The translations under genes and the position numbers were made by a program. The notes beneath the pieces are model-generated. The model made no database searches and was not told the DNA's origin. It saw nothing but the letters and a program-made list of their open reading frames with translations. DNA of 64,000 nt from Hermetia illucens. Its lineage: Eukaryota; Arthropoda; Insecta; Diptera; Stratiomyidae. The stretch spans positions 149,530,027 through 149,594,026 of the forward strand of contig NC_051852.1 in NCBI RefSeq assembly GCF_905115235.1. Reading direction: 5' to 3'. This document shows positions 46,101-56,549 of the stretch, one piece after another; within the stretch, counting starts at the first letter, position 1; the number at the start of each line of letters is the position of its first letter.

Positions 46101-49100
46101 AAGATCAAAAGGTGGGGGAGTAGGTGTTGCATTACTTTGCCGTGATAAGGGTCTTCTAGTGCATGACATGGGCGAAGAGGGGTCGTCTGTATCTGAGAAT
46201 CCTTTAAAAGTTTGAGGGCTTGAGCTAACATCACTTCGCGGCGAGTCTCTGGAAAGTTTTTGTGAGGGAAGCGAACTCCGCGAATTTTTCGAATCAGATT
46301 GATTTCGACTTCCTTTCATATTAAATAGATCGCGTACGTCATATTTTATTACTCGTTGTCGTTGACTTCGACGACATTCTGTGACTTCCTGTTGATCCGC
46401 AGGTACCACCTTCTCATTTTTTGACTTGTCTGGTTCCTTTTCAGTGTTTGTTTTGTCTGTCCCTGAGTTGACCTGCAATTTATCAACATCTGCTGCTGCT
46501 GCTGCTTGGGTAGCGGCTTGGGTTTTCAAAGCTTCCATTTTCTGTTTTCGTTTGTTTTGATAGGTTCGGACTATCTTCGGTTTCGGCAAGTTGAAGAAAT
46601 CAGGCGACGATAGTAAGCGTTCTTCAGGATCAGGTGTTTCATGCGGTGGTGTATTTTCAGGTTTCTTTGGGGTTTCCGCTTGAAAGGGAGCTGGATTTGA
46701 ATTTGTTGCTTCGACTTCAAGTAAGCGGGGCGTGACGGACCGTCGCGAAGATCTATCAATTTTGGAAGCATCTTGTGTAGTAACTAAACACTTATTTGTT
46801 AAACTGTTTTCATTCGCTACAGAATTTTGTTCACTTTGCTTATCCACACTGTATGTTTGCATGCTGTTACTGTCTTCCTGGGATACAGCTATAATACTGC
46901 TGCTACGAGTTTGTGAGTCTTCACTGAAAACTGAACTTTCGGCTTCATCGTCAGCACTGCAAGTCGTTTCGTTACTGTCAGGAATCAATGAAGAGTCCGG
47001 TGTCAGTGTGTCAGTATCTAAAGACGCGTTATCAGTCTCGTCGGGAATTTCTGCTAAATTCATATTTTCGTTGCCTACTGCATCAGATGTCCTTTCTATT
47101 GTACTCTTGATATTGCTTGTGGCTATCTCATGATTAACATTAAATCTCGTTAAAATACCATCGCTTACAACTAATAATTCGTCAGTTCCTATTCCACTAT
47201 TATTACTACTACTAAAATTAACATTCTTCTGGACTCTATTTTCAACTAAATTTAAGCTAGCGGTGTGATTTAATTGTGTACTTTTACGTAGACGACTTCG
47301 TATGTTTGAAGCTTTATCAGTTTGTTTTGGTATGATCGCGTTAGCGTTTTGTTCCTGAAAGAAAAATTGACCAAGTCACAAATTTCAATAGAAATTGTAA
47401 ACATTTGAACTGTCTGCAAAAAATGTCAATTTGAAAAACGATTAGCCAAGGCACACAGCTACATAAAGGATCGAGACAATATCCGTCAAAAATTAAACGA
47501 GATCTCGGAGAAATATGGTTTCAGGCAACAAATTCGAAATCTCAACAAATATTAAAATCGTGCATAATTAAAAAATTCTAACAAGCTTATGATATGTAAA
47601 TATGGGGAACGACGATGTGAGTAGTCAATAGTGCTGTTGTTGGCGATGACATATGTTTGGGGGAAACACATTAATTGTTACATGAAATTTATAGTGAAAC
47701 TTTATCAATTCGGAGTGGAGAGCAACAAACTAGTTCAAAATTCCTATAAACATTAGATTTTTCGTTATGTTGGTATTTATGACCCTATTACATGTTGACA
47801 TTATCAGTTATTTTGTATTCGTAGTTTTCCTTTTGGAATTGCTCAGTCTGCTAGCCGGAATTATTTTCTCGAAAAAGTGGATGAAAGAATTTGCATGAAA
47901 TTTTACGTGAAAAGTGAAGTTAAATGCCGAAATGCATTTGAAGTATGGGCTGGAGTCTCCTTTAAGTAGAAAACGCTTTAAAGAACAAGGAGGAAAGATA
48001 TTGTCTGCTATGGACGTCTAAGTAAGAGAAAAATTCTTGAATCACAAAGAAATCGCTGAGAATGTTGGCATATCATCCGGTTCATATTTTTTTGCGGACA
48101 TGAAACATGTAGCCACGAAGTGTCGACAAAAGAAAAATATCGCACAAGCATCGCTCAGGTCAACGACGATCCAAATTTGCTTAAAGAAATCATAGCCCCT
48201 AATGGAAGCCATATGAGCCATGACCGAAAAAGCATACCAATCTCGGACAAATGTGAAGATTTTGTTCAGGAATTTGTACGGTCTAAACCGACCTTTAAGG
48301 CTGGCCGTGTAACACCTGTTTCAGGGAGTTGGTGTGGTAAACTTAGCTTCGACTAATAGTATTTACTATTAAGCTGATGCTCCATTGAGGCTGAGATGTG
48401 TGACCGAACAATCTGCAGATCTCAGATCTTGCAATGTTTCAAAAGCGGCTCCCATAACGTAGAGGCTATCTGATTTTCCGCTTCGTCAACATTGAAACTG
48501 CCGGAAAGTTTTTCCAGTTTTAGCGATACCCGGAGGAATTCTCCTCCTCCTCTTGTGGCACTGCGCTGTTGAGCTCTGGCAGGCTGCGGTCCGGAATTAG
48601 GAACATTTTTATAGTACAGTGCTATGCATCAAAGAAAACTTCCGATGCAAATAAGAGGGAACCGTAATTGGGTCGCTCAAGCCTTTACTAGATTCATTGT
48701 ACTATTCCTATCCCATTTAGGCAATCACAAACATCCATAATCATGGCCAAGATTTAAACTGACCTTTCAACAATCTCGGCATTCGCACCTCCTTCAGAAT
48801 CAATGACACCACTGAACAAGTTGGGAAAACGGAAGCTAGAGGCTCAAGGTATATAAGGTTTTGTGTTTCTCAATGCAAGGAATGATGAGTCCATGACAGT
48901 TCAATGTGTACATAGTTTAGGCAGACATCGGAATGGGACACTCACTTTAGGTGTGCACATTTTGACTCCTTATTCGCGCACTTTACAATCCAAGTCAAAA
49001 TTGATATCAGTTTCAGAAAGTACTAATCGAGACCTTTCATTTGATACCCCGCATGACTATATCGGCCGAAAAAAATTTTTACATCCCCCATTTGTATATA

Positions 49101-52100
49101 TAGGGACCCCTCTAAACTCTACGTAAAGTTATGTCACTTACTGTATGCGTGGGATTTCATAGTTCTCATCTGCCACCAAATTTCGTTCAGATCGGTTTTA
49201 CAAAATACCCCGAAAAGTGCTGGCCAGTTCCAATCTTTTAATATCCCACATGGCTTTATTTGCGAGAAAAATTTGCATCTCCTCATGGCACCTATCAATT
49301 CATCATAGTTCTGATATCCATACCAAATTGCATATCAATAAGGGTAGATGCTTTTAAGAAAAGTAAAGGGTAAGAAGAGTAAAAAATAGCGAAACTAGAA
49401 TAGTATCGGCTAGATATTAGTTTGCTTTGCATATGATAAGCTGGGTCCTGGAGAAGGCCGATTAAATGTGGATAAACTTTTTTAAGTTAGAGAAAAACAT
49501 AACCAAGTTTGTTGATTTTGTGCCAAAGAGAAAAGGACGAAATGATGTTATTAAAAATTTACTACTCATCCAAGGATATCTTAAAGAGTCGGTGTGAATA
49601 TGCTAGAAGGGATAATAAACAGAATAAGAGCATCTCCCCTGGTAAGAAACAGTAACCGTCTTCCTCCCTCTTTTCATTTTTGAAATTTGGATGTTAACTC
49701 AAAAAGAGGAATCCCTGGACTATAAAGAGTGGGAGCAAATTGCTCTCCATTTGATGCGGTCCGACATTAAATGGTTGCGGACTTAGGATTCTTCAATCTT
49801 TAAAAAAATTGTTAAACTCCGGTCAAGTTTTTGTCCCAGCTATGGGTGGATTTACGCTGAATATAATTCGTACCCTTGTTGTGTTTTACGAATTATAAAA
49901 GGGAGCGTACAACACCTGCGGGTCACTTCGATCACGCTGCTCCCAGGCAGAAGTGAGGCAGCTTTTGAGGATTTGCCTCTGCCCTGGTAAGAAACCGTAG
50001 CCGTCCTCGTCCCTCTTTTCAGAATAAGAGTTATCAAAATAATAAAAACATGTTCGAGCTTTCGACTATCATTTGCTGCAATGTGCTGGTTCCCCTACCC
50101 TCAAAGACAACTGTTAAAAGTTCTACCAGGATTTTCATGTCCCATTTCTGGAAAAACTCACTCTAGAGGCTCGTGCGTCGGCAAGAATTGGACTTTTTTT
50201 AATTTGATTGCATAAATTCTCAAACTTCCTCCTTAATAGCAGACTAAGCAGTTCATGCCTGATGCCAAATGTTTGCCTACTATTGCAGAGCCAGACCATC
50301 AGCGATGTTCAAGTGTCCTGAGGAACCAGTCTATCAGCGAGGTTCAAGTGCTTTGACATAGATTCCAGCAGAAACTGATGGCAACTCCCAACTCCAACAG
50401 GGCTGCATATGGTGTTGCTATTTCGGGTTCAAAACGTTGCCCGACTGTTGAAACAGATTTAAATAGTGCGATCTCGAATGTTTTCTCGCAAGCATTCTTC
50501 TACTGTCAATTATTGGTTGATATATCTTCACTTGGAATATGTTCGTCATTTTTCTGAGAGGTCGAGTCAGCCCCATACTTCGGTTTTTCAGGGACAGTCC
50601 TGAGCCCGATCCGCCTTGCACTATTTCCCGATGAGGAAGATTATTAAATCTGTAATCCCAAAAGAGCAGGAGCTATTGTCGCGGAGCAATATAAAATTTC
50701 AAGAAGAAGGAATGAACATTTTCACCTGTGAATGCAACAGGAACAATTTGGATGATAATGTGTTGTCTAATTTAACAAGTCGGAATACCGGAAGTTGGAC
50801 GCTTCATGTATAACGGTTTTGTGATCATCATGTGTGAGATATTCCCTATTCAAGTTTCTCAATTCGCGTATACCTCCAATTCAAAATATTCCTTGATACA
50901 CATATATATTTCCAAACTGCAACTCCGCCGTTCGTATGACTTCACTTTACATGATGATGACGGTATACATGTTTTAGAGTGCGATAAATTTACGTGAAAT
51001 ACACAATTTTGACTTTCTATAACTTTGTTAATAAGGTGGTCAAAGGGCGAAACGTGGATTGGTATCCACGATGAAGCATAAAACCTGGGAAACACCTGCT
51101 GAACCAACAAAAACTCTACTACCCAACCCTATCTCCACCTCCACGTGGTGACCGCTGGGAGCTCTTTCTTAACGAAAAGCTGCGAGTTTCCCTAAATTCG
51201 CCTAAAACTGGGACAAATTGTACCAACTGGTCCTCCAGGTTGGGGGTTGGGCAGGGCTGACAACCCTACACGGAAAATGTACGCCCCTATACAGAGATGG
51301 AGCTGCCAAGCAGCCGGCCGATACCCTGTCTAAATATAGAGTTGACGTAACAGCGTTGCAGGAGATGCGTTGGACAGGGACCGGTTTCCTGCAAAAGAGT
51401 AGCTACACCATATATTATAGCGCCCATCCAGTAAGTCATGTGTTCGGAGTAAGTTTCTTAGTCAGCCAAAATATAAAAGCTGCTGTTATCGGTTTTGAAA
51501 GCATAAGCGAACGGTTATGCAATATAAGCCTCATTAACGTTCACGCCCCTTCAGAGGAGACTACAGAGTCGAAGAAGGATACCTTCTACGAGGCAGTAGA
51601 AACCTGTCCTAGATATGATATTGGGGACTTTAACAGCCAATTAGGGACGGAGCTTGTACTCAGGCGATACGTTAGCTCCCATAGCTTCCATCAAAATACA
51701 AATGATAATGGACTGCGGATTATTAAATTAGAAGTGTCACACGAAATGGTTGTTGGAAGTACCTGGTTTGCGCGAAAAGCGTCCATAAACAAACGGGGGC
51801 CTCTCCAGACGGGACCACTTTCAACCAAATTGACCACGTATTGATCGAATGCCGCCACCTCTCAGCCTTGATGAATGTCAGAACACATAGGGGGGCCAAT
51901 ATCGACTCGGATCTCTATCTCGTTGGCATGGTGCTTCGAGCTCGAATACCAATACCACCCAGAATCCCCTCTGACAATCAGGTGAGAGTAACAGCGAAGC
52001 CATCCACAACACAGCCCTCCGCGACACCTATAAGAGGGAAATGGATGCCGCAATAACCACAGTCAACAGAGATCCTGGAGGTGAAGCATCAACAAATGAT

Positions 52101-55100
52101 CTTCACAACCACCTGAAGAACATTATCATAAATACGGCCACAAACATACTTGACCCCAGCCGCAAAAAGAGTCGGAACGGCTGGTTTGACGATGAATGTA
52201 AGCTAGCAACAGAACGGAAGAATGCTGCATACCGGGTAATGTTCCATTCTCAAAGCACGCGCGGAGACTTATCACGAACTACGGCGAGCGGAGAAGCGAC
52301 TTTACACACGGAAAAAGAAAGCCTGGGAGAGTCTGTGTTTCGTCTCGTCTGTGAACTCAAAAAGTATAGACAGCAACCGCACCAGGTGCGCAAGTTTTAC
52401 CAACAAGTCAACAGAATGAAGCCTTACACATCTCCTGCCGAGACAAAGAGGGAAATTTGATTTCCGACAGAATGGGCTTACTGGAGCGATTGATGAGCTA
52501 CTGGACAACCAGAACATCGGCGTGTTGGAGGTCCTGCCAAGTGAAGACGACGGACAAATACTGCCACCACAAAGTATAGAAGAAACAGTCCCGTCAAATT
52601 CATCGGCTTAAAAACCGTAAGCCGTCAGGAGCTGACTACCCCGAATTATAACCGAATTGGTTAAATATGGTGACCAATTACACCAAGTGGTTCATCAATT
52701 GATGCTCAAAGTATAGGACAGCGAATCAATGCCTGACGACGAGGCATTATCTGTCTCATACATAAAAAGGGAGATATCACACAGTGCAGCAACTATAGAG
52801 GTATCACGTTGCGTACCATCTAGAAGATATTCTCCGCTATCTTGTTAGGACGGATAGCCCCATACGCCAGCATCATTGGCCCATACCAAAGAGGCTTCAC
52901 TCCAGTCAAATCAGCAACAGATTAGGCAAGCGATGGAAAAACTGTTGAAATATGGACAAAAGTTGCACCATCTTTTCATCGACTTTAAAGCCGCCTATGA
53001 TAGCATAGCCAGGGTAAAACTGTACACGGCCATGAGAGAATTCGTTATCCCGACGAAATTGATAAGACTGACTAGGCTGGCCCTGACCAATGTGCGAGGC
53101 CAGATAAAAGCAGCAGGATCAGTCTCAAGACCATTCGACATCAACAACGGTCTACGACAAGGGATGCCCTATCATGCGTCCCCTTTAACCTGGCCCTCGA
53201 GAAAGTGATCCGTGATGCTAAGGTAAATCCAAGGAGTAAAATTCTGTTTAAGTCCACCCAACTACTGGCCTATGCTGACGATATCGCTACGATTATGAAA
53301 TCCGCGCACGGTTGTTGGCAGCCAACAGAGCCTATTTCAGCTTACAAAAAGTGTTCCGCTCGAAACGTCTCACCATAGGGTCAACGCTCTTACTGTACAA
53401 GACAATGATCTTGCCAGTCCTCATGTATTCCTCGGAGACTTGGGTTCTTAGCAAAAAAAAATTGCGAACACGCGTTCGAGAGAAGAATCCTCCGAAGAAT
53501 TTTTGGCCCCGACGACGGTTCCGTAGCCTACACAATGGCGAAATCTATGAGCGATACCATGACCGTCCGGTTGTGGATAAAATCCGGTTCAATTGGTTAC
53601 GGTGGGCGGGTCACTTAATCCGTATAGATGGGGATGATCCAGCCCGGAAAGTCTATAAAGGCAATATCTATGGTAGAGAAAGAAGACGAGGCAGACCCTG
53701 CCTAAGATGGAGCGATGGCGTAGGCCAGGACGCTAAACAGCTTTTAGGGATATCGAATTGGTGTACCTCGGCGCAAAACCGGGATGTCTGGAGCAGGCCT
53801 AGACCGGATACCAGTTGTTGCGCCGTTGATAATGATGATTCTATGCGTCCACACATCTGTGGCTCCCAATTCCTTTGAAATTTCGATTCATTCAGTCCAG
53901 TCCTTCATCGCTGTTGAGAACAGAATAATTATCTTTCTCGCGATTATATATGGTCAAAACTTCTAAAGGAAAATTAAACACTCTAGCTTTTAGTGTGTTT
54001 CGAAAATTAGAGCAATTGAAGCAGCATGCATTGACCATTTTAAGGTAGAAAAATTCATTTTCTAATCTCCATATTTATATGGAAACACATTTGTATAACA
54101 GTTAGAGAGTTTCTAGGGCAACGACCATGGCAATTGTGTAATGACTAATTCAATGTTCAGAACAAGATTTTCACGTTTTTTTCGATTACCATAGAAATTG
54201 CGTCAATTAATTTGATTACATCTTTAAATGGAAAGCTAAAAAGAGAATTGGGATAAGTAAGGAGTTATAGGAATTCCTAATTAGCAATAGCGTGAGCTGA
54301 TTCCCAAGAAATGTGTAAAAGAGACAGATGCGAACTCGTAAGTGAAATCTTTTTTCCGCGGATAATTTCAACTCCATCAGGTGGGATTTTGATTTTTAGC
54401 GCGAATAATGGGAGTTCTTCGGCAAAATAGTCGAGGATAAATAATTTATGCGATTTGTAAAGTTTGCCTTATTTGCAAATATTGTAAAGTCAACTGTTAT
54501 ACCGGCTTCCTTCTCAATGAGGTTTGTGTCATGGCTACACGTCATTGTTTGCAATTTCCTATTTCCATTTCGCGACAAATTTTCTGCGAAAAATATACAA
54601 AAATGTAGATAGAAAACTTAGGTATCAATCCAAAACAGATGTATTTAATCGAATATGAGGCTTCAATGATCTCCAGCCGGAGAAAAATGAATGAGAAAGT
54701 TACACATCATCCTTCACTTCTTCACATAAAATCGACTGTCCACCATGCAAATTATCGATGATTTCAAAGAAGATGCAAATTGGGGATTTATATCCTCTGA
54801 GAACGCAGCGTGCAATACAGAAATGATAAGGCTATTGTCACTCAAACTCTAGACTACTCGACCTCGGCAAAAAATCAAAATGGGTGCCAGAAACATAAGA
54901 GCGAAAAAAATCGAACAATGAAATCTTTGCGCGGAACTGTTATACGAATTTGTGGGGAACTAATGCAAACTAACCTTTGAAACTGGGAGGCTACGGCGGG
55001 TTCTGCGGACGCCTGAATCGTGCGAGCTGTCGTCGCTTTCATCGGGGGGCGGCGCTACCTGGTCCTTTCCATTCTTCTCCACAGGCTGCACGCTTTTCAC

Positions 55101-55181
55101 ACCACTTCTAGTTGCAGCCGGTGCACCCGTCGTTGCAGCCGCGCTCGCCGCTGCTGTTGCTGTACTCCGTCCACGACCCAT
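38330..55181 (-). CDS. Set2: Set2 histone H3 lysine-36 methyltransferase (SETD2 orthologue), whole gene
   Basis: Eight coding exons (minus strand): 54975-55181, 40239-47354, 39958-40140, 39499-39871, 39341-39438, 38830-39269, 38573-38759, 38330-38509. All junctions are GT-AG and phases agree, giving 8,784 nt, i.e. 2,927 residues. Domains: long Ser/Lys/Glu-rich disordered N-terminus (1-1840), AWS (about 1844-1898), SET (about 1903-2024, with RFINHSCDPN and ITFDY), post-SET Cys cluster (about 2035-2047), WW (2526-2555) and SRI (about 2830-2920). The enzyme trimethylates H3K36 on chromatin behind elongating RNA polymerase II, and SRI binds the phosphorylated polymerase tail. The start ATG has an in-frame TGA 12 nt upstream and a GAAATGG context. 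Exon 1 assignment is inference from phase, strand and lack of competitors. No damage is seen. Length is of the order of animal SETD2 proteins, somewhat longer. Confidence 0.88.
40239..47354 (-). CDS. Set2: Set2 exon 2: N-terminal disordered region and AWS-SET-post-SET
   Basis: A single 7,116-bp exon, open throughout. Residues 70 to about 1840 are rich in Ser, Lys, Glu and Thr with many KS/SK pairs and no fold I can name. AWS has the Cys pattern C-x12-C-x-C...C-x3-C...C-x3-C (MTCDCFLTKEEEERGELGCG). SET carries KKGFGIMADGEIPAGEFIME, GSISRFINHSCDPNAET and YAGEEITFDYQFQRYG. Post-SET reads CFCESVNCRGWIG. Invariant NHSC and the catalytic-region Tyr are present, so activity is expected. The region after post-SET is acidic, then helical and Lys-rich. 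Long antisense frames here are shadows of the coding strand. Confidence 0.95.
48010..48330 (+). mobile_element. Old mariner-like transposase fragment
   Basis: In shifting plus frames: FLNHKEIAENVGISSGS (HTH region, 'EIA-x-x-VGIS-GS') and DMKHVATKC, then IAQVNDDPNLLKEIIAPNGS. The usual wording for the last is 'NDDPDLLKR-ITGDESW', here decayed at the catalytic GDES. NVKILFR near 48252 follows. It differs from the mariner at 31.1-31.8 kb (VENDPTLLDRVIIGDESW), so it is a second mariner lineage, older and dead. Confidence 0.65.
48645..48800 (-). repeat. tRNA-derived SINE (family 2) copy
   Basis: Minus-strand match to the copy at 18.41-18.59 kb: degraded B box 'GTTTAAATCTTGG', then TTATGGATGTTTGTGATTG, then 'CTAAATGGGAT', 'CTAGTAAAGGCTT' and 'ACGGTTCCC'. 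Inside Set2 intron 1, in the same direction as the gene. Confidence 0.6.
48817..49215 (+). repeat. Helitron-like family R, copy with 5' end
   Basis: Starts AACAAGTTGGGAAAACGGAA, then 'TATATAAGGTTTTGTGTTTCT'-like sequence, and continues through blocks shared with 61.29-61.66 kb: 'CATTTTGACTC-TTA', 'ATATCAGTTTC-GAAAGTAC', 'CCTTTCATTTGATACCC', then 'ACTGTATGCGTGGGATTTCATAGTT' in two parts, then 'CACCAAATTTCGTT'. The 3' hairpin is missing. Confidence 0.65.
49216..50770. other. Set2 intron DNA with a short direct duplication
   Basis: Two 48-bp segments (49629-49676 and 49975-50022) are similar, each with CCCTGGTAAGAAAC, then GTCCTC or GTCTTC, then CCTCTTTTCA. Between them lies TTACGAATTATAAAAGGG near 49886-49903. 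No protein similarity is seen. It may be a decayed small repeat. Confidence 0.35.
50777..50860 (+). repeat. Helitron-like family R, isolated 5' stub
   Basis: ACAAGTCGGAATACCGGAAG, then GGACGCTTCATGTATAACGG, then TTTTGTG. Same 5' end as at 33267, 48817 and 59469, without the rest of the repeat. Confidence 0.55.
50861..51200. other. Unassigned spacer in Set2 intron 1
   Basis: Nothing recognised before the RTE-B element starts. Confidence 0.35.
51200..53845 (+). mobile_element. RTE-B LINE, most complete copy, decayed
   Basis: Order of parts. Endonuclease (51218-51844): VDVTALQEMRWTGTG, SINVHAPSEET-type strand (LINVHAPSEETTESKKD), DIGDFNSQLG; then near 51841-51910 the end 'IECRHLSALMNVRTHRGANI-DSDLYLVG' (SDH-like). 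Linker: KKSRNGWFDDECKLATERKN (52155-52215). RT (52876-53208): LHHLFIDFKAAYDSIARVKL with catalytic D, then FDINNGLRQGMPY; LLAYADDIATI near 53265-53295 is a complete YADD box. C-terminus (53312-53856): MILPVLMYSSETWVLSKKK, then RRRGRPCLRWSDGVGQDAKQ. Ends near TTGCGCCGTTGATAATGATG. RTE-like by the LQEMRW and FIDFKAAYDS wording. It needs several frames, so it is dead. It lies antisense inside Set2 intron 1. Confidence 0.85.
53846..54960. other. Set2 intron 1, 5' part, no feature seen
   Basis: AT-rich, without recognised coding or repeat sequence. It is the first part of the intron on the minus strand, where intronic enhancers could lie, but I see no specific site. Confidence 0.35.
54975..55181 (-). 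CDS. Set2: Set2 exon 1 (inferred)
   Basis: 69 codons from MGRGRSTATAAASAAATTG to RRTRRSLPVSK, ending in phase 0 at AAG|GTTAGT. The next exon of the gene (acceptor TTTCTTTCAG, first codons GAA CAA AAC) also begins in phase 0 and is open for 97 codons before its first Met, so it needs an upstream coding exon. The Ala/Thr-rich, basic, then Ser/Asp-rich composition fits a nuclear disordered N-terminus. It is not a conserved domain, so similarity alone cannot prove it. Confidence 0.7.
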
Positions 55182-56050
55182 TTCCAGTTTTCAGCGCACC
55201 AAAAACTCGCAAACAACTGATTTTGTCTTCCTCCCTAAATGATTAGCGGAGCTTTAAAAATGTGTTATTCTTCAACCTATGCTCACTAAGTAAGAATATT
55301 TCAAAAAAGTTACAAACTCCACTTAAAATCGAGTGGGAAAGTTCAGATAAGAAGAAATAAGTGTACCTCGTTGCTGCTGCTGAATGGCACATCCACCTCA
55401 TGAAACACAATTGTGTATAACAGTCCAAGTGTAATATAAAGGGAGAGAGACGGCAATTAAAATACGAAAAAATGGGGGAAGACACAAAATTTTTCTTCCG
55501 ACTTTCGCGCGAACGGAGCTAAACTGATTACTTCAAAAGTAGCGCATTTTGCGCATTACACTGGCTACGACACTTTTTCAATATGTATATGGCATTTTCC
55601 TTTGAGTTTTACACAAAAATCCCGTATTTGTACGCGGAACTTCCACTCAACTTATCGCCATTATACATTTGATGAACTGTCAATGGGATGTACTTTCCTA
55701 CTTTTCTCTATTGAATTTCGCTTTGAAGTCTGTGCTGCCATCTTTTGTCGCGTATAACTTGCATGTTCCGCTGTAAAGTAGGACAAGACATAGATTTCTT
55801 TTATAATTTTCTATTATATCATATATTAGTTTAGAATGCTCTTGGAATAATATTGCAAATAAACATTACGTCGTAATGGAGATCTGTGAACCATGGGACA
55901 ATTTTGAAAGACTTTGTCTAGTAAAGGCTACTTCGGGTAAATTCGTTAACACCGCAGTATAGAAATGTAGAAACTAGTGATCTATTTTGTAAGGCGTCCA
56001 TATCTACAGCTGCTACGACCCCGTGGTCACGAGCCAATGACACCAATCTG
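55182..56050. promoter_or_regulatory. Upstream region of Set2 (5' UTR and promoter, unresolved)
   Basis: Flank immediately 5' of the Set2 start on the minus strand. It should contain the leader and promoter, but no clear TATA box or initiator stands out. An 80-codon minus frame at 55243-55485 shows no domain. Confidence 0.35.
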
Positions 56051-56340
56051 AGCCTCTGCCAACCTTGCCAACAAAATATCCTACTTTATCATCGAATTAG
56101 TTGGGAGGAACTCAGAAACAGGGACGTCACCCAATGTTTCAATTGCCAACAATTTACCCACGTTTCTTCAAACTGTGGAAATGACCCCAGATGAGTCAAG
56201 TACGCGGGCCCACACGCCTCAGGGACTACCCCCGTACAAATGTACAAGACAATTCTGATAAGGAGTCGAGGGCGCCCCTCAAATGTGCAAACTTTGGTCA
56301 GATACGACCAGATTGTTCTAGATTCACTTTGCGCGGTAAT
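56050..56340 (+). mobile_element. Jockey-type LINE ORF1 fragment with CCHC knuckle
   Basis: Plus-strand reading ISWEELRNRDVTQCFNCQQF then THVSSNCGND gives a C-x2-C-x(8-10)-C zinc-knuckle series in the wording typical of Jockey-group ORF1 proteins ('V-x-QC-x-RCQ-x-xGH-x-x-x-NC'). Near 56275-56320 CANFGQIRPDC looks like the next knuckle. These proteins bind the LINE RNA. Only this scrap is present. Confidence 0.6.
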
Positions 56341-56549
56341 TAATGAATGTACTTTCAAATACCGAAGTACCGGGAGAATGTTAGAAAAAAGCAAAAATGC
56401 ATCACACTAAAAACACACTTTTATTTTTAACATTGCATCAAAATTATAACCTTTTCATTGAAAAAATTTCATGTCAAATCTATAATATTTCCTAACTTCC
56501 ATTGTTTTTGCGACCTAATCTAGGCCTACTCCGCCACCGAGAACACCGG

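Larger units (their letters stand above)
47355..54974 (-). other. Set2 intron 1 (7.6 kb, transposon-rich)
   Basis: Runs from donor GTTAGT at 54974 to acceptor CAG at 47357-47355. It holds mariner, SINE and Helitron-like fragments and an RTE-B LINE, each listed separately. Segments 47358-47990 and 53850-54960 show nothing recognisable. Confidence 0.65.

Noticed and set aside
49852-50037. Possible solo LTR around TGTTGTG...TATAAAAGGG...ACAACA
   Set aside because: The TGTTGT/ACAACA bounds are only about 40 bp apart. No target duplication or second copy is seen.
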